Assembly: GCA_000827205.1 (NCBI GenBank)
Contig: KN832555.1
Coordinates: 2,757,011-2,821,010, forward strand
Direction of reading: 5' to 3'
DNA: 64,000 nucleotides
From: Plicaturopsis crispa FD-325 SS-3
Taxonomy: Eukaryota; Basidiomycota; Agaricomycetes; Amylocorticiales; Amylocorticiaceae
The notes below the pieces were generated by a model that worked only from the letters and a program-made list of their open reading frames with translations, was not told where the DNA came from and did not search any database. Both the position numbers and the translations under genes were made by a program. Positions 24,081-33,747 of the stretch are shown one piece after another; position 1 is the first letter of the stretch, and the number at the start of each line of letters is the position of its first letter.

Positions 24081-27000
24081 ATGGCGGTGCGCATCCAAGC
24101 CTCGTCCATTTCAAGTGTCTTACAGTTTCATATGCAGGACGAGAACGATGCCATCTCAGCACTGACCGGGTTCTCCCTGGACCACATCCTCTCCGGTCTC
24201 TCCTTACCCTCTGGCTCCGGCCTCTCGAACCAGCTAGGCATCTCCGGCATCAGCTCACTCAACTCGCGGCAGATCTACAACGACGAATGGGACGAGGACG
24301 GCGTCGTGGGCCCGGGCGAGGGCGAGGACTACGAGGAGGAGGTCGACCGCGAGATGCTCGAGGCGGACGACGAGGACGAGGCGCCCGTGAAGACGGAGGT
24401 GCACTCGCCCGACGGCATGCGCCCGCGCGAGCGGCGCGTGCGCGTCGTGAGGCGCCTCGTCGAGCGCCCGAAGAGCGTGTATGAGAGATTCCCTGCGTTT
24501 GAGAAGGATAAGGTGTTGGACTTTTCGGAGCTGTTTAAGGGGTATGCGGTGAGGAAGTCGCGCTTGTCGAAGCGGAATCTGCAGCGTTCGTCCATGTGCA
24601 CACTCGTGTGTTCCTCCTGTTTCTTACTGTGTACTAGTCGAGCCTGCGTATCCTCGACGAAGAGAGGCGCCCAAAAATTTCCTAGAGGGCATCGTCGGGA
24701 ACACGCGTCGGGAGGTCGAGAGCAAACGGGTGGAAGAAGTAGTCTCTTCAGGGAGCATAGAACACGACCTGCGGCGTGCAATCGAGGTGCGTCCTCCCCC
24801 TAAACCGTTTGAACCATCTTACACCTCGACACCAGGAACGCGGCGAAACGGGTGTGCCCGTCTCCCTACCGCTGCACGATCGTACCTTCGACCTGGTTTT
24901 GCTCTCGAACTGGGAGGACCAGATCATATACGAGCCGGACCCGGACGCCCCGCCCGCGCCGTTCTTCGACACGAGCCTCACGACGCCCGCGAACAAGGCG
25001 CTCGAGTCCGGCGCGTGGACGCAGAGCATCATCTGGGGCCCGCGCGCGCCGTTTAGGGACTTTACGCAGCTCGAGATCAACCATGAGGACGACGCCGCGC
25101 CGGAGGAGCGTACCACCGGTACGTCCTACCTCCCCCTTCCTCTCCTGCTTGTGTGCGTTCATGCTTATTTGTTGTACTTTTACTTTTCACAGCGGACAGC
25201 CGACCGAGGAAGCGCCCACGGACGGACGCGGGGACGAAGGATAAGTTCAATCTGAGCAACGACGACTTCTACCAGGTGTCGAAGGAGGGCGGGCGGCATC
25301 GCGTGCGCCAGACGTTCGGCCAGCTCGTCGTCGAGCACGCCTACCCCGCGCAGAAGCTCCAGCTCCCCTTTGTAAGTCGCCTCTACCCCACTAACCACAA
25401 CCACCACAACGGCCCTCTAATCAAATTCTATATGTGTGTGTGTGTCTACGCGTATAGTACAAGACGCGGCTATCGAAGCAGGAGGCGCGCTCGTTCCACC
25501 GGCCCGCGCTGCAGTTCCCGTCGAACATCGAGATCCACTTCAGCAAGGTGCGCACGGCGAAGAAGAAGAAGGACAAGGCGGGAAGGAAGCTCGGGAAGGG
25601 CGGGAACGTCGGAGAGGGCCTCCGCAGGACGAGCGATCTCAGCCTGCAGGATACCAGCAATTTTGTGCTGTGGGAGTACTCGGTACGCACCCTCCCCCCT
25701 CTTGACCATCCACTATGGAGCCCCGCAGTTTCCGGGGACCCGCGCTGACTGCGGAGCGTGTGTGTGCACAGGAAGAGCACCCGCCGATCCTGCAGAACTT
25801 CGGCATGGGAAGCTCGCTCGTGAACTACTACCGCAAAAAGGACGAGAAGGACGACCACGTCCCCAAGGTGCGTTTTTTCGTGGCGTGCGTTTACAAAAAA
25901 CCGTATGCGTCGAGAAAAAAAGGCGTGGCGCTGACACGGTGCGCAGTACGACCTTGGCGTGCCGTTCGTGCTGGAGCCGCAGGACGAGTCGCCGTTTATG
26001 AAGTTCGGGTATGTGTACCCGGGGCAGACGATCCCCGCGCTGTACAACAACCTCACGCGCGCGCCGCTGTTCCGGCATAAGCCGTACCCCACGGACTTTC
26101 TCGTTGTGCGGTGCGTCCCGTCTGGCCTCTGTGGTGCGAGTGCATGCACTGACTTTTCTTTGACACTCCGCTGACACTGATACTGATTCTGATGTTGCAA
26201 TGTGACTAACATTGCACTAATGCTACGCACACAGGAGCACGATAAAAGGCGAGACGCGGTACTACCTACGGGACATCAAGAACCTCTTCGTCGTCGGGCA
26301 GACATACCCAGTCACAGAAGTCCCAGGCCCACACTCGCGCAAGATCACCAACACGATCAAGCACCGTCTCCAAATCATCGCGTTCAAGCTGCTGCGCAAG
26401 AGCCCGGGCGAGCGCCTCAAGATCTCGCGCCTCATGAAGTACTTCCCCGACCAGAACGAGCTGCAGATGCGCCAGCGGCTGAAGGAGTTCATGGAGTACC
26501 ACCGCCGCGGGCCGCACCAGGGCTTCTGGCGCCTCAAGTCGAGCTGGGCGATCCCGCCCGACGCGGATATGCTCAAGATGGTCGGGCCGGAGCAGGTGGT
26601 GCTGACGGAGAGTATGCAGGTCGGGCAGAGGCATCTGCAGGACGCGGGGTATAGCCAGGCGGCGGACGCGGCGGAGGGGGATGAGGCGGAGTTGTCGGTC
26701 GAGCAGCAGCTTGCGCCGTGGATCACGACGAAGAACTTTTTGTTTGCGACGCAGGCGAAGGCGATGTTGAGGCTGCATGGGGAGGGGGACCCGACGGGAA
26801 GGGGGGAGGCGTTTAGCTTTATTAGGATATCGATGAAGGATATTTTCGTGAAGGCGGGCGAGGATTATGAGCAGAAGATGGGTGCGTCTCCAACTCTACC
26901 TCTACTACCTCTTCCTTTCCATAACCTCTCACTGACCCTATTCCCCTCGTCGCCCAGCCGAAGCCGAAAACCGCCCCAAATCCGCCCACCGGTACAACGT

Positions 27001-28254
27001 CGCCGAGCAGCAGCAGATCTACAAATCCGAGATCGAGCGCATCTGGAAGGCGCAGTTCGACGCGCTCAGCCGGCGCGACGAGCCGGCCGTCACGGAGGAG
27101 GATGAGCGGCGGTTCCGCGAGGAGGTGCCGGGGGTGAGGGATATGGGCGCGAAGGACCCGAGGGAGGCGGTAAAGCGGGAGGAGGGGAAGGAGGGGGAGA
27201 TGAGCCGCGGGTCGTCGCGCGAGGCGAGCATGGGCCCGGATGGGAGTAAGAAGGTTTTGAGGATTAAGCGGCTGGTGTGTGCCCTTCGTTCTTCCTTTTA
27301 ACACTCCCTTATCCCTGCGCATATCCTCAACGTCCCCATCTAATACTAACGCTCGCCCACGCGCAGATCGATGGCACCTGGCACACCGAGATCATCCGCG
27401 ACGCCGCCGTCATCCGGGCATACGTGCGAGGGCGGCAGCTGGTCGAGGAGGAGGCGATGCTGGCTGACAGCCTCGCGCCGACGGGGGACGCGGATAAGGA
27501 TAAGCGGGCTAAGAAACGGTGCGTCGCGTCGTCGAGTCGTTGGCACACGTGCTGGCTGGCTGCTACTTAACACACTGACTGACTGGATGGTATTGGCATT
27601 GGTATACGACGCGCGTACACGCAGGCTGGAAGAAGAGATCGCACGTATGAAGAAGAACCAGGAGCGGCGTCTGCACCGGAAAAACGCGAAGATCGTGAAG
27701 GAGGGCGGGACGCCGATGCAGCTGAATCGACCAGTGAAGCCGGATACGACGGTGCGTCTTTCGTGTTTGCGCTCCTTTCGCGACTACTCATGCTCACGAT
27801 TTTATTTGCACTCCCGTCTTTGCTGTCGCTGCACGCTTGTGATGTTTGCACTGTCGTTATACACACACAGAGACGCTGCGGACACTGCGGTCAAATGGGA
27901 CACATGAAGACGAACCGCAAGTGCCCGCGCTGGGCCGAGTTCAACTCCGGCGCCCCGCCCCCCACCGCCTCCTCGTCCGGCTCAGGTACGGCTATAGGCT
28001 TAGGTATAGGCATTGGATCGAGCTCAGGTATAGGCGCAGGCTCAGGTATGGGTCCAGCGACGAGCCCGCCTCCAGGAGGATTTGGGCGGCTGGGGTTCGC
28101 GGCGAGCGTGAGTGTGCCGAGTCCGCTTGCGACGAGTCCGCCTGTGTTTGCGGATGCGGATGGTGGGGGGGGAGGGGGAAGTGGAGGCGGGAGTGGAGGC
28201 GGGAATGGGGGTGGAGGGGGGCCGAAGTTGAAGTTGACGTTAAAGCGCGGGTAG
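24081..28254 (+). CDS. TAF1: TAF1, largest TFIID subunit
   Basis: Twelve exons: 24081-24585, 24638-24786, 24836-25118, 25193-25371, 25458-25682, 25772-25867, 25947-26110, 26235-26881, 26958-27274, 27367-27518, 27625-27751 and 27871-28254, giving 1,075 residues. After an acidic N-terminus comes the conserved TAF1 core (about 240-790), with NVLWEYS-type, FGMGSSLVNYYRK, GVPFVLEPQDESPFMKFGY, PLFRHKPYPTDFLVVR and KHRLQIIAFKLLRKSPGERL segments. A zinc knuckle C-x2-C-x4-H-x6-C lies at 951-966. The tail is Gly/Ser-rich and there are no bromodomains, as in yeast Taf1. It scaffolds TFIID and contacts promoter DNA and TAF7. ATG at 24132 is an alternative start. It is divergent from PA28 (238 bp). Confidence 0.96.
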
Positions 28255-28894
28255 GGCGGCGGAGGGAGGTGTATGATATGTTACCATTGGGGACTAATTG
28301 AAGGTTCTTTGTATTGACTATGAGCATGCCATGGAGAAACGGTGCTTGAGAGGCACTCCAGTACGCCATTCAGACTTGCCATGCAGGAAATTGAGCACGC
28401 AGCGGGCCTCAGACGCGACATGCCCGCTACTGAGTATGCCTTACGCGTTTGACGAGTCTCATGCTCTGTGTTCTAGGCAAGCCGTTCCTGTAGGACGGTG
28501 TATACATAGTGTGATAAGTCCTACTACCCCCGCGCGTGCTTGGTATGAACTGCTCTCTCTACTACGGCATTAATATTCACACATCTCATGCAGGAATTTA
28601 AGCTAGCACCGGGCCTCAGCGCGACACGCCCGAAGTAGTGAGTTGGCCTTACGCGTTTGACGCGACTCTCATGCTCTCTGTTGCGGGGAAGCCGTTCCTG
28701 TAGCACGATGTACATGACACAAAGAGTGATTAAGTCCTACTACCCCCGCGAGCACTCGGTCCGAACCGCTCTCTCAAGTATGCACGAAAACCAAGTCGCC
28801 GAGCACGCTGAGAGGGATGAGAGGCACGGCAGCGACTTGCCGTGCCGTGGATGGAGCTAACGGGTTGTTTGCACTGGCTTGGAACGCAAGCCCT
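28255..28894. other. Intergenic upstream of PacC gene
   Basis: No coding region recognised. The stretch is dominated by the direct repeat at 28381-28775 and leads into the GCCAAG array that precedes the PacC start. Confidence 0.5.
28381..28775. repeat. Direct repeat, two diverged copies about 207 bp apart
   Basis: Copy 1 spans about 28381-28559 and copy 2 about 28588-28775. Both start ATGCAGGAA, share GGGCCTCAG, CCTTACGCGTTTGACG, CTCATGCTCT, AAGCCGTTCCTGTAG and AAGTCCTACTACCCCCGCG, and end in GCTCTCTC. They differ by scattered substitutions and small indels. This is a local tandem duplication of non-coding DNA upstream of PacC; no terminal inverted repeats or target-site duplications were noticed. 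Confidence 0.85.
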
Positions 28895-28991
28895 TGCCAA
28901 GGGTGCCAAGCGCATTTGCCAAGGTTGTAAGCGGTGGCCGGGGTCCGTGCGTGCCAAGAGAGAGCTCTCGCGATGCCAAGCCGATGCCAAG
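28895..28991 (+). promoter_or_regulatory. Array of six TGCCAAG sites (PacC consensus) before PacC
   Basis: Six copies of TGCCAAG on the plus strand, starting at 28895, 28904, 28917, 28952, 28974 and 28985, all within 97 bp and 85-181 bp upstream of the PacC ATG. GCCARG is the established recognition hexamer of fungal PacC, so these fit direct autoregulation. Binding itself is inferred. Confidence 0.7.
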
Positions 28992-29075
28992 CATATTGCG
29001 ACGATTATGGGCGTCGAGGCCGGATTTAAACTCACTCGTCCTCAACGCTTCCCTCTCACTAACCATCCCCGCCCA

Positions 29076-32000
29076 ATGACCCTCCTCCCCCCGTCCCCGC
29101 CCTACAACGACCGCGACAGGGAGCCGGAGCCCGCCTCCAGCCACCCGTGTCTCTGGGAGGGTTGCGACAAACAGTATGCGGATCCGGAGGTGCTGTATAA
29201 CCATCTCTGCAACGACCACATTGGCCGCAAGAGTACCAATAATTTATGCCTTACTTGTAAATGGAGAGGATGTGGGACGACCTGTGCGAAGCGCGACCAC
29301 GTCACCAGCCATCTTAGGGGTCTGTCCAGCGTCTACCTCTCTTTGCTCGTTATACTGACTGGCGTACAGTGCACACGCCCCTGAAGCCGCACATATGCGA
29401 GGTACGCAGTGTTCATTCCCATTGAGACTCTCGTTGACACTCTCGCAGATATGCAAAAAACCCTTCAAACGCCCGCAAGACCTCAAAAAGCACGAAAAGA
29501 TCCACACAGAGGAACACCACGCCCAGCACAAACACTCCAAAGCCGTCACCGTCCTCGACCCCGCGTACGTCCAGCGCGTCCGCGCATCCTCTTCCACCGC
29601 ATCCTCTACCTCTGCCGCAGCGAATGGGAAGAAGAGCAATAAGGACCCGCTGCCGACGCCGTCGCCCGAGATCGGCAATGAGCACCAGCTGTTTCTGCAC
29701 CCGTCCTGGGAGGGTGAGCAGCAAAGTGAGCGAGGGACGGGGGGAGGGGGGCTGCTGCAGGGGACGAAAAGGGCGCTGGAGTATAGCGTGGAAGAGTTTT
29801 TCGTGGATATGAAGAAGCGGAGGGTTAATCCTGCGTATGATCCTCGTGAGTCTTTCTCTTCGTTAATGGTCTATCTGTTCGTTTGCTGCTGCTTTTCTGC
29901 TTTTCTCCTTGTTTCGCTGCATTTTTGCTCGCTCGCTGCTTTGCTTCATTCTTTCCTTCTGGTCTCTGGGTGCAAAGCCCGTTTGCGTGTGAGCGGGCAT
30001 CGTGCATTCGTGCCGGTCAGATGCCGTTTGCCTCTTCCGTGCCCAACGCCCGTTCGTCTTTCCTCGGTGCGGCCGGGCACTTTGCTCCCGTGTTATCTCA
30101 TCCTGTTTATGCGGCGCTGCATATAGCTTGCACCCCATTCTGGTATTGCATCAGGCTTTGTGCCCCAGTATCTGGCTCTGGCTTTGCGGCATTGTATCTG
30201 GCTCTGCGTCGTGGGGTCTGGCTCGGTGCCCTTGCATTTAACTTTCTGCTATTGCATCTCCTCTCGTGTCTTTGCATATGGCTCTGTCATGGCATCTAGC
30301 TCTGTGCCCTTGCACATCTGCCTATACTACATTTCCAATTGCGACTCCATCCCCCTCACATACACTCATGCTAACCCCTCTCGTGCTATCCAGGCATGGC
30401 AGAACGCCTCAACGAGATCGTCTACGCGCAGCACCTCGGCACGCAGTTCCCCGACGGCGCGTACGGTGCCGGCCCTGGGTCCGGGTCTGGTGGCTACGCG
30501 AACTACATGCCCCGCGAGCCTGGCTTCAACCCCAATTTCACCCCGCGCGAGGCCGGCTTTAACCCTGCCTTCGCGAACCCCGCCTACCCTACTACCAACC
30601 CATCGTACCCACGCGACCCACCCTACCCGCGTGACGCCCCTGCCCCTCCCGGCTTCAACCCACGCGATCCCAACCCACCGTACCCCCCACGCGACGCCCC
30701 CGCCCCAGCGAACTTCAACCCGCGCTCCGTCTCCCTCGACATCCGCACGCCCGAGGAGCTCGCCGCCGTGAACGAGTTCCTGGTCACCCTCGGGCGGGAC
30801 GTCGCGCACGGCCGCGGGCATGGGAGGGTGGCTTCGTCGGGTGGGGAGGGGAAGTACTCTCCGCGTGCGCCCGACGGACGTGCATACTCCCCACACGATG
30901 GGAAGTACTCGCCACACGTTGGGCGCGATCCCGAGGGACGTGGGTACTCCCCACCCGACGGTCGTGGGTATTCGCCGCACGACGGCAGCAACGGACGCGG
31001 GTACTCCCCGCCGGACACGTTCTTCGACCCCGCGAGCCTCGCTGCGCTCGGGCTTGCGGGCATGCCCGGTATCAGCGTCGCGGACTTTAGCGCGGCGCTT
31101 GCGAGTGAGGGGGGTCCTTCTAGCGCCGCTAACGCTGTCAGTGCTAGCGCGAATGCAGGGGCCAATACGAGTGGAGGGAGCCCGAATATGCCCGCAGCAG
31201 GCGCGAGGTACCACGGCCCGCCGATCGCGCGCTCCGCCCAGGCGTCGCTCTACCCCTCCCTCCCCGCCTCCTTCCCTCACCCGTATTCGCACCAACCGCA
31301 GCACGCGCATTCGCATTCGGGCAGCAGCCACTCCTCGCCGGGCTCGTCGCCGTCGCATGCGTCGACGCCTGAGCGGTATGCCCACGCACACCCCTCGCAT
31401 CCCCACCCTGCTTCTGGACACGTACACGCACAGGGACAAGGACATAATGGTGCCCACGCGTACGACCGCGTGCGCGCGCCTGTGCGCGGGGCGCACGTCG
31501 CGCTCGGGCCTGCGGACTTGGGCGTGCGCGAGATGCGCGATGTGGGGCTGTTGAGGAGCGCTGCGGATCTTGGGGTTTCGAGTAGGGCGAGGTCCGAAGA
31601 GAGTAGAGAGGGGGAGAGCAGGGAGGAAAGCATGGACGATGATGGTGAGAGCGGCGATGAGGAAGAGGAAGAGGACAAACAGGCAGACCCGCCGAGGAAA
31701 GCACTACACCGCTTCGACACGCCGCCCGTGGACCGTGCACGGGGTTCGCTGTACCCACGCCTCAGCCTCGCGGACGGCGATGCGCAGTTTAAGCTCCCGC
31801 CGCTTCAGCTCCCGGCGTCGCCACGCCACTCCTCATCATCCTCGTCTTCGCAACGCCATTCATCGTCGTCCAACTCGTTATCGTCGCAGCAGCTGCATGC
31901 GCGTCCCTCCCCACACCGCCACCCCTCCTCCTCCTCCTCGCACTCCCTGCCCTCGCCGTCGCCTTCGCCGGAGCTGCCGGACGTGCAGATGGCCTCGCCG

Positions 32001-32567
32001 GCCACGCCTACGTTGCCGAGTTTGTATGCGACGATTGGGCGTGCGTCCGCCTCTACACCAGTGTCCACGTCGACACCAGCGGCTACCTCTGCGCCGACAA
32101 CCTCTCGCGCGTCCACGTCCACGTCGACGCCAGCGTCCACTTCGACCTCGATACCGACGGCATCGACACCGCCCTCAGACCCAGAGAGCGAAGCCGAGCT
32201 CGCGCGCGAGGTGGGGCATATCGCGCTTGAAAGGGATGAGCGCGAGAGGGAACGGGATAGAAGGACGTATGAGCGTGCGTCTGCTGTTCGCGACGAGGCT
32301 CCCCGCACCGCTGTCCGTGACGAAGCCCAGCGCCGCGACGCCAACCGCGACGCGCGTGCTGAGCGCAGGCGGCACGCGGAGCTCATCCGCGCGCTGCTGC
32401 TGCAGGTGAACGCGGACTATAAGCGGCGGTTCGGCGTGCCTGGCACCACTAGCTCTACAGCTACCAGTTCCACAGCTGCGAGTGGGACGACAGCGATGGG
32501 GAGCAGCAGGAAGATGGCGCTGAGCGAGATGTGTCGTGACGGTGATGTGGAGATGGCTGGTGCATGA
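29076..32567 (+). CDS. PACC: PacC/Rim101 pH-response transcription factor
   Basis: Four exons: 29076-29319, 29370-29401, 29449-29845 and 30394-32567, giving 948 residues. Three C2H2 fingers: finger 1 C25, C30, H43, H48; finger 2 C61, C66, H79, H83; finger 3 C91, C94, H107, H111. The [10 protein letters not shown] linker, [13 protein letters not shown] and [12 protein letters not shown] are diagnostic of PacC. Fingers 2-3 read GCCARG. In the ambient-pH pathway the full-length protein is cleaved after alkaline signalling; PalA/Rim20 binds YPxL motifs around the cleavage region, and two are present (YPSL at 511, YPRL at 678). Residues about 375-435 hold repeated GYSPxDG units. The tail is Ser/Thr/Ala-rich. 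Intron 3 is 548 nt, far longer than others here. Confidence 0.95.
30138..30322. repeat. Degenerate tandem tract in PacC intron 3
   Basis: Imperfect repeats of a unit like TTGCATCTGGCTCTGTGCCC recur about seven times (for example around 30146, 30169, 30194, 30217, 30273 and 30293). They sit inside the unusually long third intron (29846-30393), which also has a pyrimidine-rich stretch near 29884-29960. Expansion of this unit probably explains the length of the intron. Confidence 0.65.
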
Positions 32568-33747
32568 GGCGCGACGAACGAGGAGGAAAGTGTAATAATA
32601 AGTACGACGTCGGACTTGCTATATTCTTGAACAGTGAACGCGATATGATATTTTTCTATCTACTGATGCATGCGTATAGTACATTGTACTATTGACTACT
32701 TTTATCGATGGCTTTGCTATTCTGCTTTCTGTGTGTGCATGATTTGGACGCGCGATTTGCAAAGTCACAGAATCAAGCCAAGCGACCTGCAAAATCAGCC
32801 AAGACGCGCAGCCCGCCAAGCCATGTACAGCGCGCACGCCTCCGCCAAGCGTGGTACGATGTGGCCAAGCAATGTGCGACGCGGCCAAGCATTATACACG
32901 ATATTCGCCAAGCAATATGCACTGAATATCGTCCAGGATCGCCGTGCTGCCAAGATCATGGTGCCGTGCTCAGTGGAGGGTGGGCAGATGCTGAGATGTT
33001 GCCTTGCATATTTGGGGTGAGTGAGCGGGGCGACTGAAGGAGCGACGAGCGTGCGTAGGTCGGAAGGGTTAGAGAGATAGCGGGTCAGTCTGGGTACCAG
33101 GCACGCGCTATGGGGCGACTGGAAGAGCGTGAGTGGGCGGGAAGTGTGCACTGCGTTCAGATATGGCGGTGAAATTCGGACGGGTGTGCATTTGAAACGG
33201 CCAAATACTCACTATGGTCTAGTCGACTCGTGTACGGGTTCGGAGAGCGCGAACGGTGACCGGTGACTAGATCAACGCAAGTAATCGTGCCCGGTGAAAC
33301 GCCCATACCGTACGGCTCTAGGCATGCTGACCGTATCCACAGCCTAAGCTTGGGCATTCCGCACGAGTCCAACACGAGCCATTCGCGAAGTCGCGGAAAA
33401 AGGAGCCTCCGCGATAGCTGGAAGGTATCTAGGCGCTCGTCCTCGTTGCCTGTTGTATGGCATATGCGAAAGCTGAGCGGTGACACTCATCTAGCGGCAC
33501 CGATATTGCTCCCATTCTTTCGTCCAAGGACTCGTTGTCTCGTGCCAGGGCACTACACAGACCTAGACAGCGCCTACGGTACCCGGTATCGCCATCGCCA
33601 GCCTGAGAGCAGAATACAGAGCACGTGTGCAGTGACGGTGTAAGTATTGAGGCGTGTTCCAAAAACAGGCGTAGCACTCTAGAAACCGACCCTCCAACAG
33701 CAAGGCAAGGACTTGGGCAGAGAAATAGAGAGCAGAGGGCGGCCAAG
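32568..33747. other. Intergenic downstream of PacC
   Basis: About 1.2 kb. Its first part carries the second GCCAAG array (32777-32954). The remainder, up to the start of the gene at 33748, shows only weak open frames without recognisable protein character. Confidence 0.5.
32777..32954 (+). promoter_or_regulatory. Array of eight GCCAAG sites downstream of PacC
   Basis: GCCAAG occurs on the plus strand at 32777, 32798, 32815, 32844, 32864, 32884, 32907 and 32949. Spacing is mostly 17-29 bp, near two helical turns, and the central part looks like a degenerate 20-23-bp tandem repeat (units of the type GGCCAAGCAATGTGCGAC). It lies 210-390 bp after the PacC stop and about 0.8 kb before the next gene. 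Confidence 0.65.

Noticed and set aside
30366-31496. 376-residue minus-strand open frame
   Set aside because: It lies wholly antisense to PacC exon 4, is Arg-rich with no motif, and arises from the GC-rich codon bias of the real gene.
31570-32409. 279-residue Arg-rich plus-strand frame
   Set aside because: Shifted-frame shadow of PacC exon 4 with no recognisable feature.
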